Positions 22,547-30,822 of a stretch of 41,127 bases of DNA are shown here, in pieces. This stretch comes from a virus: IMG/VR virus record IMGVR_UViG_3300025294_000209, positions 1 through 41,127 of that record. One strand, written 5' to 3'. Under the pieces are notes generated by a model. The model was given only the letters and a program-made list of their open reading frames with translations. It was not told the DNA's origin and ran no database searches. Position 1 is the stretch's first letter. Every line of letters starts with the position of its first letter. Both the position numbers and the translations under genes were made by a program.

Positions 22547-23860
22547 ATGTCCAGCCTCACATTGAAGCAGGTCCGCGAAAAGCTCGCGGAAAAACAGGAT
22601 GCACTCGGCAAGGTTTTTGCCGAAGCCATGGTCACCACAGACAGCGGCAAGAGCTACGACTTCAACCGGGTCACGTGCCTGGGCGAGAAGGTGAAGGGCT
22701 CGATTGCGGTGGCCGAGCAGGTCAAGGCGATGAACGCCGAGCTGAACGAGCTGGGCACGCAGGCCGAGACGCTCGACGCGGCGGAGAAGGCAGCCCGAGA
22801 CCAAGAGGAGCGTGAGAAGGTTCGTGGCCGGCCGACCATACCGAACGGCAAAGGCAACTCTTCCAGCGAAGCGAGCGTGAAGTCGCTCGGTGAAATGGTG
22901 GCTGAGGCAAAAGCCTATCAGGACTGGGTCAAGTCGGGTTCTGCCGGCGGTATCACGCTGCAGTTTGACAACCTGCTTCCTTCCGACGCGCTGGCCAAGG
23001 GGATGGCTTTCGAGACCATCGGCGGCAAGGCCCTGATGGCGACCACCGCCGGCTGGGCGCCGCAGTCGCTTCGCCTGCCTGGCTTCGTCGAAGCGGCGAC
23101 CCGCCCGATCCAGCTCCTCGACATCATCCCGATGGCCCAGACCGGTTTCGAGCAGGTCGTCTATATGGAGGAGACTACCCGTACCCATGCGGCGGCAGAA
23201 ACCGCCGAGGGTGGCTCCTATGCCGAAAGCACGTTCGTGCTGTCGGAGAAGAACTCTGCTGTGAAGAAGATCACCGACAGCTTGCCGGTGACCGATGAGC
23301 AGCTGGAAGACGTGGCGCAGGCTCAAACCTACATCAACTCGCGCCTCATGTTCGGCGTTCGGCAGCGGCTCGATGGTCAGACGCTCGTCGGCGATGCGAC
23401 CGGAGCCAATATTCGCGGCCTCAAGAACACGGCCGGGATCCAGACGCATGCCAAGGGCGCCGATCCTGTGCCGGATGCCTTCTACAAGGCCATGACCAAG
23501 ATCCGGACGGTCGGCCGAGCGGTTCCCACCCACCACGTGATGCATCCGGAAGACTGGCAGGAGGTTCGCCTGCTCCGGACGACGGACGGCGTTTATATCT
23601 GGGGAAGTCCCTCTGAGGCCGGCCCGGATCGGATGTGGGGTCTGTCCGTCGTGCAGCAAGACGCGGACGCCGCCGGCACGGGCTACGTCGGCTCGTTCCA
23701 GCCGGCCTGGATCTCTCTCTTCGAGCGCAGGGGCATCGACGTCCAGATTGGCTTTGTCGGCACTCAGTTCAAGGAAGGCAAGCGCACGGTTCGCGCCGAT
23801 GCTCGCTTCGCTTTCGTCATCTTCCGCCCGCCGGCGTTCTGCCAGATCACCGGCATCTAA
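22547..23860 (+). CDS. Major capsid protein, HK97 fold
   Basis: The 437-residue product is a typical HK97-type capsid precursor. A helical N-terminal scaffold region (delta domain; LTLKQVREKLAEKQDALGKV to KVRGRPTIPNGKG, about 1-105) is followed by the mature shell domain (LLPSDALAKGMAFE, GWAPQSLRLPGFVE, IIPMAQTGFEQVVYMEE), then VLSEKNSAVKKITDSLPVTD and C-terminal RADARFAFVIFRPPAF. The upstream protease would remove the delta domain. GGAGAGGAC gives a strong ribosome site. The gene is flanked on both sides by perfect hairpins, which may favour high capsid expression. A Mu-type transposition module linked to an HK97 head makes the phage a siphovirus-like Mu relative. Confidence 0.9.
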   Translation: MSSLTLKQVREKLAEKQDALGKVFAEAMVTTDSGKSYDFNRVTCLGEKVKGSIAVAEQVKAMNAELNELGTQAETLDAAEKAARDQEEREKVRGRPTIPNGKGNSSSEASVKSLGEMVAEAKAYQDWVKSGSAGGITLQFDNLLPSDALAKGMAFETIGGKALMATTAGWAPQSLRLPGFVEAATRPIQLLDIIPMAQTGFEQVVYMEETTRTHAAAETAEGGSYAESTFVLSEKNSAVKKITDSLPVTDEQLEDVAQAQTYINSRLMFGVRQRLDGQTLVGDATGANIRGLKNTAGIQTHAKGADPVPDAFYKAMTKIRTVGRAVPTHHVMHPEDWQEVRLLRTTDGVYIWGSPSEAGPDRMWGLSVVQQDADAAGTGYVGSFQPAWISLFERRGIDVQIGFVGTQFKEGKRTVRADARFAFVIFRPPAFCQITGI

Positions 23861-23940
23861 TACCCGCAGCGAGATGAGCGCTCCATACCAGCGAACGGCG
23901 ACGTGGCTGGCGGGTCGGAAGGCTCGGGAGGCTCTGGATC

Positions 23941-23968
23941 GGTGACGGCGGGCGTTGCGGCCGTCACC
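23941..23968 (+). terminator. Hairpin after the capsid gene
   Basis: GGTGACGGC (23941-23949) pairs perfectly with GCCGTCACC (23960-23968) around a 10-base loop, 80 bases after the capsid stop. No T run follows; the ribosome site of the next gene (GAGGAGG) comes directly afterward. It is likely a partial terminator or 3' stabiliser that keeps capsid in excess over the connector proteins. Confidence 0.5.
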
Positions 23969-23985
23969 ACTTCGAGGAGGCATCA

Positions 23986-24249
23986 ATGCCGACGATTTCA
24001 GGTTTCTCGAAGCCCGTGGGCTGCGCAATGATCCCCGGCGGCCCCGTGGGCGAGCACATTGTCCCCGGCGCGATCAAGGCCGGCGACACGCTTCTTTCGG
24101 TCGAGCATATCACGGACGGAAGCCCGCCGACGCGGGTCGATCGCACGGCCGAGTTCTCCATCACCGCTGGGAAAGGCGGTTCCATCACCAACACCACGAC
24201 CAACACCACGGGCGGCTTTCTGCATGTCCTGTGGGCGCGGTCTGAGTAG
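23986..24249 (+). CDS. Small head protein candidate
   Basis: The 87-residue product is rich in Gly, Thr and Val (GCAMIPGGPVGEHIVPGAIK, FSITAGKGGSITNTTTNTTG) with a beta-strand pattern. There is no signal peptide. Placed right after the capsid gene, it could be a head decoration protein, but I do not recognise a family and this is inference from position. The start has a strong GAGGAGG site. Confidence 0.55.
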   Translation: MPTISGFSKPVGCAMIPGGPVGEHIVPGAIKAGDTLLSVEHITDGSPPTRVDRTAEFSITAGKGGSITNTTTNTTGGFLHVLWARSE

Positions 24250-24264
24250 AAAAGGGAAACGCCC

Positions 24265-24459
24265 ATGCAGGCGCAGGAAAGGCTCTATCTCACCGAAAAG
24301 AAGGACACGCTGGTCCGTGAAGGCGACAAGCGCGCGCGCTTTCTCTACGCGATCCCCGGTGATGAAATCCCGAACGAGACGGCGGAAAAATTCGGGCTGA
24401 AGGAAGGCAAGCTTCCGTCGAACAAGGAAGCCAAGGGCGACGGAACCAAGGGAGCTTAA
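24265..24459 (+). CDS. Small hypothetical protein in the head-tail block
   Basis: The 64-residue product is charged. A conserved-looking core (RLYLTEKKDTLVREGDKRAR then FLYAIPGDEIPNETAEKFGL) precedes a lysine-rich tail. Small proteins of this appearance lie between the capsid and connector genes in several alphaproteobacterial prophages, but the role is unknown. The stop is four bases before the next ATG. Confidence 0.6.
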   Translation: MQAQERLYLTEKKDTLVREGDKRARFLYAIPGDEIPNETAEKFGLKEGKLPSNKEAKGDGTKGA

Positions 24460-24463
24460 AGCC

Positions 24464-25030
24464 ATGGCACTGATCGACCGGGTCAAAGAACGCACGGGAA
24501 CCGACCTCTCTGACATCGAGCTGCAGGCGATGATCGACGCGATCACCCTGGATATCGAGGCGCGCTTTGGCCCGGTCGGTCCCATCACCGTCGAGCTGGG
24601 GGACTTCGAGGATCCGCAGTCCCGGTCGCTGCGCACGCTGCGCCTGGCGCGGCCGATGGATGAAACGAAGCCCGTTACCGTCGTCGAGATCGACCCAGGC
24701 AACACCGGCGCCGCTGCGGACGAACTAACGCTCGGCTCCGGCGATTACCGCGTGACCCATGGCGGCCGAACGCTTCAACGCCTCACGGGTGGTCCGAACG
24801 GGCGCAGCTATTGGGCGCCGCTTGTGCGGGTGATCTATACTCCGGCCGGCGACCAGGCCGCCCGAGACGAGGCAACGATCAAGCTCATGCAGCTCGATCT
24901 TTCTTATCGCGGTGGTCTCAAGAGTGAGCGCGCCGGCGACTACCAGTTTACGCTTGCCGGCGACGTGTCCGTGGAGCGGGAGAAGATCTTAGAGACGCTC
25001 GCCATCCGGCGCGGCATGGTGCTGGCCTGA
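24464..25030 (+). CDS. Head-tail connector (gp6-like)
   Basis: The 188-residue product opens with IDRVKERTGTDLSDIELQAM and IDAITLDIEARFG, the helix pair of gp6-type DNA-packaging/connector proteins. A beta region follows (VVEIDPGNTGAAADELTLGS, DYRVTHGGRTLQRL), then C-terminal helices (EATIKLMQLDLSYRGGLKSE, LETLAIRRGM). It would form the ring below the portal (known for the family). Its last base is shared with the next ATG. Confidence 0.7.
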   Translation: MALIDRVKERTGTDLSDIELQAMIDAITLDIEARFGPVGPITVELGDFEDPQSRSLRTLRLARPMDETKPVTVVEIDPGNTGAAADELTLGSGDYRVTHGGRTLQRLTGGPNGRSYWAPLVRVIYTPAGDQAARDEATIKLMQLDLSYRGGLKSERAGDYQFTLAGDVSVEREKILETLAIRRGMVLA

Positions 25031-25374
25031 TGATAGCTGGCCGGCTCACCATGCGGGCGCTAGTCGAGCGCAACCAGACTATCGGCAAGGATGGGTGGGG
25101 CAATCCCGTGGCGCCATCCTTTCAGCCGGTCGCACCGCTCAAGTGCTTCGTCTGGTCGAATACCTCCCGCGAAGTCGTCGACGGCGACAAGACGGCGATG
25201 GTCGAGGACATGCGGGCGCTCTTCACGCTCTCGGCCGACATTCGTGAGGACGACGAGATCTCGGTCGTGACCGATGCCAAAGGCGAGGCCATCATCCCCG
25301 GTCGCCTCCGCGTCGAAGGCCCGGTACAGCGCAAGCACACCCATCTCGAAGCGGCCTTGAAGCGGATCGGCTGA
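25030..25374 (+). CDS. Head-tail joining / head closure protein
   Basis: The 114-residue product has the short beta-barrel look of the phage head-tail joining family (MIAGRLTMRALVERNQTI, DGWGNPVAPS, KCFVWSNTSREVVDG, FTLSADIREDDEISVV and a C-terminal strand ending ALKRIG). The family closes the head and provides the platform for the tail (known). ATG 25030 shares one base with the previous stop. Position between gp6-like and gp10-like genes supports the call. Confidence 0.7.
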   Translation: MIAGRLTMRALVERNQTIGKDGWGNPVAPSFQPVAPLKCFVWSNTSREVVDGDKTAMVEDMRALFTLSADIREDDEISVVTDAKGEAIIPGRLRVEGPVQRKHTHLEAALKRIG

Positions 25375-25375
25375 C

Positions 25376-25822
25376 GTGGCAGGCAAATCGAAGTCGCTAA
25401 AATGGTACGGCAAGCCGGTTACCGCGAAGATGCAAGAAGCGCAGATCGAAGGCGTCAACCAGACGATGGCGGCCTCGGCGACCGACGCGAAGCAAAATCA
25501 CACGTGGCAGAACCAGACCGGCACACTGGAAGGCTCGATCGACATTGCCGAGTATGCGAAAGCTGAAGCCGACGGGGTGCGCGGCACCTGGGGCGCTCGT
25601 GACATCGCGTATGGGCGGATCCAGGAACTCGGCGGCACCATCAAGCCGAAGCGCGCAAAGGCGCTGGCTATCCCGGATCCGAAAAAGGCTGGCGGCGTTA
25701 TCCTGGTCAAGTCCGTAACCATTCCCCCGCGCCCCTATCTGCGCCCCGCTGCGGACGTTCAGTATCCGAAGCTCGGAAGCCGTATTCGAAGGGCCTTCGA
25801 ACGCCGCTCGAAGAAGAAGTAA
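25376..25822 (+). CDS. HK97 gp10-type tail completion protein
   Basis: The 148-residue product fits the HK97 gp10 family. It has TWQNQTGTLEGSIDI (the TG-x-L-x-x-S-I element), WGARDIAYGRIQELGGTI (the Y-x-x-x-x-E-x-G-G element) and IPPRPYLRPAADVQ. It ends in a basic tail. It would sit at the neck between the connector and the tail tube. The start is GTG 25376. Confidence 0.8.
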   Translation: MAGKSKSLKWYGKPVTAKMQEAQIEGVNQTMAASATDAKQNHTWQNQTGTLEGSIDIAEYAKAEADGVRGTWGARDIAYGRIQELGGTIKPKRAKALAIPDPKKAGGVILVKSVTIPPRPYLRPAADVQYPKLGSRIRRAFERRSKKK

Positions 25823-25893
25823 AGCAGGATTGACATAGCCTGCAGGTGCCGCGATGCTCGGCGCCGTTCACCCAAATCGCCACCCCTGTCCGA

Positions 25894-25915
25894 CATGCGC
25901 GCAGCCGCGCGCATG
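25894..25915 (+). terminator. Perfect hairpin in the head/tail gap
   Basis: CATGCGCGC (25894-25902) pairs perfectly with GCGCGCATG (25907-25915) around AGCC. The 170-base gap (25823-25992) between head and tail genes has no convincing gene. The right arm runs into GCATGATATCG, the same 11 bases that follow the hairpin at 22407, hinting at a shared small element. No T run follows. Confidence 0.5.
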
Positions 25916-25992
25916 ATATCGGCGCACCACGCTCGCTAGGTTTGCTCCACGTTCCGCCGCCCGTCTGGGCTGGCGGATTTTCGGAGGCAGAC

Positions 25993-26415
25993 GTGGCGGA
26001 AGCAGACATCATCACCGCGATCGTATCGGCGCTGAAGGCAGACGGGAACGTCGCGGGCCTTGCAGCCGATCGCGTCTTTGGCGGCGAGCTGCCCGATGCC
26101 GAGACGGCGCACATGCCGCGCAACTGCATCGTCGTCAAACCCTCCGGCGGCGTCTCGATCGCTACCGGCAGCTTCGCCGATCACGACACCCAGCGGCTTG
26201 ACCTCTTCTCCTACGGTGCCACGCCCTTCGAAGCCGAGACATTGCGGCGTGTGAGCCGTCGCGCGCTGGTCAATGTCCGCCGGCGCGTGGTCGAGCGATG
26301 CCTCATTCACTGGGTCGAGCCGGCTGGCGGTTTCACGGCCGGCCGCGACCCCGATGCGGCCTGGCCAACCGCGTTCCAGTCTTTTCAAGTCTTTCACGCC
26401 CTTCAGGAGGTCTAA
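25993..26415 (+). CDS. DUF3168-like tail completion/terminator protein
   Basis: The 140-residue product begins ADIITAIVSALKADGNVAGL then DRVFGGELPDAET, NCIVVKP, and DTQRLDLFSYGATPFEAETL. This is the pattern of the DUF3168 tail-completion family (Rcc01690-like in gene transfer agents). It caps the tail tube. I chose GTG 25993 because GGAGG lies eight bases upstream; the upstream extension has no homology-like character. Confidence 0.7.
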   Translation: MAEADIITAIVSALKADGNVAGLAADRVFGGELPDAETAHMPRNCIVVKPSGGVSIATGSFADHDTQRLDLFSYGATPFEAETLRRVSRRALVNVRRRVVERCLIHWVEPAGGFTAGRDPDAAWPTAFQSFQVFHALQEV

Positions 26416-27021
26416 ATGCCCCAACCGTTCGAAATCATAGCAGCGCCGTTTACGGCCTTTTACGCGCCGGTCGGAACCGCATTTCCGCTCGTCAACGCCG
26501 CCCCGGCGGTCGACTGGATCAAGATCGGCACGTCCGGCGACGAGAGCTACGACGAAGAAGGCGTGACGGTGACGCACACCCAGGAGGTCAACAAGGTTCG
26601 GCCACTCGGCAGCACTGTACCGATCAAAGCTTTTCGCACCGCCGAGGAGCTGCTGATCGCCTTCACGCTGTGGGATGTCAGCGCTGAATTCTACCGGCTC
26701 TCGCTCAACTCCAACGCTGTTGCGACGACTGCTGCAGGAACAGGAACGCCTGGCACGAAGACGGTTCAGTTTTACCAGGGCGAACAGGTGGCAACGATGG
26801 CGCTGCTGCTGCGGGCCGGCGTCTCGCCCTACGGCGATGACATGAGCATGCAGTATGAGGTGCCCTATTGCTTCATGTCTGGGAGCCCCGAGCCCGTCTA
26901 CCGCAAGGGGGAGCCGGCCGGCTTCGCCCTGGAGTTCTCCGCACTGCGCGATCCTAACGCGGTTTCCAAGGCTATGAGCTTCGGGCGGCTCGTCCTTCAG
27001 CACCAGAAGCCGTTGCCCTGA
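26416..27021 (+). CDS. Major tail tube protein
   Basis: The 201-residue product has a beta-rich tail tube pattern: ITAAPFTAFYAPVG-like start (IIAAPFTAFYAPVGTAFP), WIKIGTSGDESYDEEGVTV, then THTQEVNKVRPLGSTVPIKA, and a C-terminal EPVYRKGEPAGFALEFSALR. It follows the tail-terminator gene and precedes the tail chaperones, the usual place for the tube subunit. Start ATG 26416 lies directly after the preceding stop with AGGAGG upstream. Confidence 0.75.
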   Translation: MPQPFEIIAAPFTAFYAPVGTAFPLVNAAPAVDWIKIGTSGDESYDEEGVTVTHTQEVNKVRPLGSTVPIKAFRTAEELLIAFTLWDVSAEFYRLSLNSNAVATTAAGTGTPGTKTVQFYQGEQVATMALLLRAGVSPYGDDMSMQYEVPYCFMSGSPEPVYRKGEPAGFALEFSALRDPNAVSKAMSFGRLVLQHQKPLP

Positions 27022-27023
27022 CA

Positions 27024-27245
27024 ATGAATGGCCGTGACATCCAAGCGGAGGCCCGTGCGCTCGACGCGAAGGCCCGTCACCACAAACGCGAAGAGCGCCG
27101 CCACCGACTGGCGGCGCGTGACGCTCGCGAGCGTCTAGCCAAGATCGAGCGCGAGTGCGCGCGGCTTGGCATCACTCTCACAATCCAACACGGCGAAGGA
27201 ACCTCTCCATGGCCAAAGACCCATTGCTCGACCTCAACACGCTGA
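27024..27245 (+). CDS. Small basic coiled-coil protein
   Basis: The 73-residue product is one highly basic helix (EARALDAKARHHKREERRHR, LAARDARERLAKIERECARL). No family is recognised. It begins two bases after the tail tube stop and its end overlaps the next gene by 37 bases. It lies between tube and chaperone genes; the role is unknown. Confidence 0.5.
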   Translation: MNGRDIQAEARALDAKARHHKREERRHRLAARDARERLAKIERECARLGITLTIQHGEGTSPWPKTHCSTSTR

Positions 27246-27655
27246 TCGAGCGGCCGGCAATCACGATCGACGGCAAGCGGTACGAAATCCTGTCTCCGGA
27301 AGAGCTATCGATCCTCGATAGCCAGGCCTTCACCTTCTGGGGCGGAGAGATCGAAGAACTCTCCAAAACGAAGGGCAAGGAAAACGAGCTGGCCGACTTG
27401 GTCAACAAGGTCGCGAGCAAGGTTCTCGTAGATGTCCCTGCCAACGTCAGAGCAAAGCTCTCAGATGCTCAGAAGTACCGGGTCGTCGAGGTTTTTACCA
27501 TGCTCCTGCTGCGTCACAAGATCGGCGCGGTAGGAGCGGCAGCGGCGGTGATGAAGGATCTCGGCCCGTCGATTGGGGAGAAGAGCTTCCCCGCCTCCAG
27601 CGCTTCTTCGGTGGAAGCCCCGCGTGGTGGCTCAAAGAAGCGCCGGCGGCGCTAG
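27209..27655 (+). CDS. Tail assembly chaperone, N-terminal (G-like) part
   Basis: The 148-residue product has an ITIDGKRYEILSPEELSILD strand-helix start typical of tail tube-associated chaperones. A helical region follows (LADLVNKVASKVLVDVPANV, YRVVEVFTMLLLRHKIGAVG). The last 40 residues are low complexity and end in KKRRRR, which is not protein-like. At the same place the -1 frame becomes protein-like and stays open into the next ORF. Lambda-type phages make G and GT proteins by -1 frameshifting to assemble the tail around the tape measure (known). Start ATG 27209 has GAAGGAACC upstream. Confidence 0.65.
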   Translation: MAKDPLLDLNTLIERPAITIDGKRYEILSPEELSILDSQAFTFWGGEIEELSKTKGKENELADLVNKVASKVLVDVPANVRAKLSDAQKYRVVEVFTMLLLRHKIGAVGAAAAVMKDLGPSIGEKSFPASSASSVEAPRGGSKKRRRR

Positions 27656-27672
27656 TCAGGGCGTTCCGCATC

Positions 27673-27906
27673 ATGCTGCCGCGCCTCCAGGCCCAGGAAC
27701 AGATCATGGCGGTCAATGCCGGTCGGCTCGGCTCCGGTTGGGTCGATAAGAACGAGGCGCGTCGCGAGCTGTCGCGCCTGGAACGCATCTCCGATGGAGG
27801 CAACCGCCCAGCCGTTAAGCCGACCCCCCAAATGCTCGCCGCCGCCGGCATCGCCGTCGTCGAAGTTTCAGCCACCGCCCCTGAAGGAGATTTGAGCCAT
27901 GGCTGA
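27673..27906 (+). CDS. Tail assembly chaperone, C-terminal (T-like) part
   Basis: From ATG 27673 the ORF gives 77 residues (MLPRLQAQEQIMAVNAGRLG onwards). In the same frame the sequence upstream of that ATG, back to about 27560 and overlapping the G-like gene, also reads as convincing protein: RPVDWGEELPRLQRFFGG and SPAWWLKEAPAALVRAFR. There is no ATG/GTG/TTG start in that upstream stretch. The frame lies at -1 relative to the G-like gene. The natural product is therefore probably a G-T fusion made by -1 frameshifting near or before 27560. I could not identify a classical slippery heptamer. The C-terminus overlaps the tape measure start. Confidence 0.6.
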   Translation: MLPRLQAQEQIMAVNAGRLGSGWVDKNEARRELSRLERISDGGNRPAVKPTPQMLAAAGIAVVEVSATAPEGDLSHG

Positions 27907-30184
27907 AAGGCTCGGCGAAGCGCTGCTTGAACTCAGGACCGACGACAAGGGCCTCAACTCGGGTATCAAGCGCGCCGAGGGCGGTGCGCAGAAACTCGGG
28001 AACACCTTCGACCAGACCTCCGGGAAGGCCAACAAACTTACTGAACGGATGGGCGCTACAGGCGCGGCACTCAAGCGAGCTGGCGAAGCCTCTGGCGCCG
28101 CCGCCGGCGCTGCCCTGCAGTATGCCGCCGCGCTCTATCGGATGGATACGGCGGCCATGGCCGCTGGCAAGGCTTCGGTCGCACTCGCCCAGGCCGAATA
28201 TAAGAAGGCGTCTGCAGCTCTCGCTGCTGCCCGAGCCGACAGCGCAGCCTCAAAGGAAGCGATCGCAGCGGCGCGGGCGAGCAAACTGAAAGCGGCGGCG
28301 GCCATGGAAGCCGCGCAGGCCGACTATGCAGCAACGATCGCATCGCAAAGGGTGGCAGAAGCCGCCCGCCCAATCCCTCCGGCGCTCGACCAGGTCTCCA
28401 AGGCCACGAAGAACGCCGCCCTACAGCAAAAGCTGCTGGTGTTCCAACTCAACGACGTTTTCGTTTCGCTGGCCTCGGGCATGCCGGCCTACATGGTCCT
28501 TATCCAGCAGGGCTCGCAGATATCGCAGATCTGGGGACCGGGCGAAGGCGGGCTTGGCCGTGCACTCAAAGAAACAGCCAACATGGCGGTTTCGGCCGCG
28601 ACCAAGTTTCCCCTGGTCACGGCTGCGGTCGCGGCGGCAAGCGTGGCGGTCGCCGGGATGACTTACGAGGTGAACCGCGCCCAGGGCGTCACCGTTGGCC
28701 TCGGCGATGTTGCGCTCGCGACCTGGCAGGTGATGGCCGATGGCCTCAAGGATCTGTTGAAGCCGGCGATCGACGCCATGGGACCGTGGTTCCAGTTTGC
28801 CTGGGACAAGATCGTCGCCGGCGTGAAGGTCACTGGCAATGAAGTGATCAACTCGTTTCACGCCGCCGGCGTAGACGTGGAATTGGTCGCGCGCACGATC
28901 AGCACGCACTTCGAGAACAGCTTTGAGCGGGTGAAAATCATCTGGTCAACTTTGCCAGACGTCCTCGGAGATCTCGTCTACTCCACCGCGAACAATGTCG
29001 TCGATGGCATCGAGGCGATGATCAATGGCGCCGTCGAGCGCATCAACAAACTGAATGAGTATCTTCCCGAATGGGCGCAGTTCAACGCCATTGGCACAGT
29101 CGACCTTCCGGGCATTCAGAATGACTACGAAGGCGCCGCTACCAGCACGACGGAAGCACTGACGGCGAACGTCAACAAAGAGAAGGCCGAGATCGCCAAA
29201 ATCTGGGACGAGCGAAACGCCCGTATCACCGAGATCATGGCGAGCGATCCGCTTGGCGACTTTTTCTCGAAGGTCAAGGACCGCGCCGTTGAGAACGCCC
29301 TCAACGACAAGAAGAAGAAAAAGGGCAAGACCGGCAAAACCGATGCCGAGAAAGAAGCGGAGCGTTACCAGGACCTCGTCCGGAACGCTCAGCAGTTCAT
29401 CGCTGTCCAGGAGACCGAGCGCCAGTCGATCGGCCTCACGGAGGAGGCCGCTGCGCGTCTGCGTTACGAGCAGGAGCTGCTTAACCGCGCGGCCGACGCC
29501 AACATCAAGCTGACGCCTCAACAGACGGCCGAGCTAAAGCAACTGGCCGGCGAAATGGCCTCGGCCGAGGCACAGACGAACGCCCTGCAGGACGCCTTTG
29601 ATTTCGCGCGCGACGTCGCCGGCGGCTTCGTCTCTGATCTTCGCCAGGGCCTCGAAGACGGCAAGGGCTTTTTCAAAGCCTTTGGTGATGCAGCGATGAA
29701 CGTGCTCGATCGGCTCATTGACAAGATCATGAACGACGCCCTGGACGCGATCTTCCAGCTCGGCAGCGCCGGCAGTGGCATCGCTTCCGGCAAGGGCGGC
29801 GGCGGAGGTCTGCTCGGCGGCCTCGGCAGCATCTTCGGCTCGTTGTTCGCAGGCTTTCGCGCCAAGGGCGGTCTTATCCCCAACGGCACCTTCGGCATCG
29901 TCGGCGAGAAGGGTCCGGAGCCGGTCATCGGCACGTCGCGCGGTGCGATGGTTCTCCCGAACTCGTCACTGAGAGGCATGGGCGGCGGCGAAGCTAACGG
30001 CGCGGGCGGCGAGATGGAAATCGGTGTGGCCGTCGAGCTGAAGGGCGGCAACGACTTCGAGGCGTGGGTAACGAACGTCTCCCGCCGAGAAGCCGGCGAA
30101 GCGGCCCAGGGCGCAGTCTCGGCCTACGACCGGAACTTGCCTGGCCGCATCAACGAAATCGACAGCCGGCCGAGGTGGCGCTGA
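27899..30184 (+). CDS. Tail tape measure protein
   Basis: The 761-residue product has the N-terminal LGEALLELRTDDKGLNSGIK typical of tape measures of alphaproteobacterial siphoviruses. An alanine-rich coiled coil covers about 60-165. The conserved core LVFQLNDVFVSLASGMPAYM with LIQQGSQISQIWGPG follows, then a hydrophobic segment (VTAAVAAASVAVAGM). Further helices contain KKKKKGKTGKT. The glycine-rich C-terminus has FGIVGEKGPEPVIG and MVLPNS. It sets tail length and is probably ejected during DNA entry (known). Its size corresponds to a tail of roughly 110 nm if the usual 1.5 angstrom per residue rule applies. The ATG overlaps the preceding ORF. Confidence 0.9.
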   Translation: MAERLGEALLELRTDDKGLNSGIKRAEGGAQKLGNTFDQTSGKANKLTERMGATGAALKRAGEASGAAAGAALQYAAALYRMDTAAMAAGKASVALAQAEYKKASAALAAARADSAASKEAIAAARASKLKAAAAMEAAQADYAATIASQRVAEAARPIPPALDQVSKATKNAALQQKLLVFQLNDVFVSLASGMPAYMVLIQQGSQISQIWGPGEGGLGRALKETANMAVSAATKFPLVTAAVAAASVAVAGMTYEVNRAQGVTVGLGDVALATWQVMADGLKDLLKPAIDAMGPWFQFAWDKIVAGVKVTGNEVINSFHAAGVDVELVARTISTHFENSFERVKIIWSTLPDVLGDLVYSTANNVVDGIEAMINGAVERINKLNEYLPEWAQFNAIGTVDLPGIQNDYEGAATSTTEALTANVNKEKAEIAKIWDERNARITEIMASDPLGDFFSKVKDRAVENALNDKKKKKGKTGKTDAEKEAERYQDLVRNAQQFIAVQETERQSIGLTEEAAARLRYEQELLNRAADANIKLTPQQTAELKQLAGEMASAEAQTNALQDAFDFARDVAGGFVSDLRQGLEDGKGFFKAFGDAAMNVLDRLIDKIMNDALDAIFQLGSAGSGIASGKGGGGGLLGGLGSIFGSLFAGFRAKGGLIPNGTFGIVGEKGPEPVIGTSRGAMVLPNSSLRGMGGGEANGAGGEMEIGVAVELKGGNDFEAWVTNVSRREAGEAAQGAVSAYDRNLPGRINEIDSRPRWR

Positions 30185-30819
30185 TGTCCAATCCCCTATT
30201 GCTTTCCGAACTTTACGACCGCCTGTCGATCGCGTCGGCGCCATTCGATATCCAGCGCAACGACGAGTTCTCGGGCACGGGCGATGGCGATCTTTGGCAG
30301 GCCGAGCTGGCGCGGCCACTCTGGACCGTCGAGGTGACGCTTAACGAAGGCCTGCACGACGAGCTGAAACAAATCGGGGCGCTGATCCGCGCGCTCGATG
30401 GCGCCCGCCAGGCGTTCATGATGTGCGACCCGCTATCGCTTTACCCGCAAGCAGATCCGGGCGGCCTCATCCTCGGTTCGGCCGTCGTCACTCTGGGTGC
30501 GATCGGCGCCGATCGGCGCGTCCTGCCCTTGCAGGGTCTGCCGGCCGGCTACGTGCTGAACGTGGGCGATAAGGTTCAGATCCAGGGCACGACCAAGAGC
30601 GCCTTCGTCGAAGTTTCGCGCACCATCCTCGCCGAGGCGAACGGCACGGCCATCGTGCCTGTCTTCCCGCGCTTCCCGAACTGGGTGGTGAGCGGCTCGG
30701 CAGCGGTCCTGAAAAAACCGGCCTGCCCGATGGTCATCTGGCCGGAAAGCCACCGGCCTGGGTCCACGCAAGGCGTCGCCACGGATGGCGCCGGTTTCAA
30801 AGCCGTCCAGAAGAGCTGA
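30184..30819 (+). CDS. Distal tail protein, first of the tail-tip block
   Basis: The 211-residue product has APFDIQRNDEFSGTGDGDLW, then RPLWTVEVTLNEGLHDELKQ and ALIRALDGARQAFMMCDP, a pattern seen for distal tail/baseplate hub proteins in alphaproteobacterial siphoviruses and GTAs. A beta domain follows (RVLPLQGLPAGYVLNVGDKV). ATG 30184 overlaps the tape measure stop. By position it corresponds to GTA gp12. The exact family is not certain. Confidence 0.65.
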   Translation: MSNPLLLSELYDRLSIASAPFDIQRNDEFSGTGDGDLWQAELARPLWTVEVTLNEGLHDELKQIGALIRALDGARQAFMMCDPLSLYPQADPGGLILGSAVVTLGAIGADRRVLPLQGLPAGYVLNVGDKVQIQGTTKSAFVEVSRTILAEANGTAIVPVFPRFPNWVVSGSAAVLKKPACPMVIWPESHRPGSTQGVATDGAGFKAVQKS

Positions 30820-30822
30820 CAC

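Noticed and set aside
22271-24028. A 585-codon leftward ORF across the capsid gene
   Set aside because: It is an antisense shadow of the clearly recognisable capsid gene, typical of GC-rich sequence.
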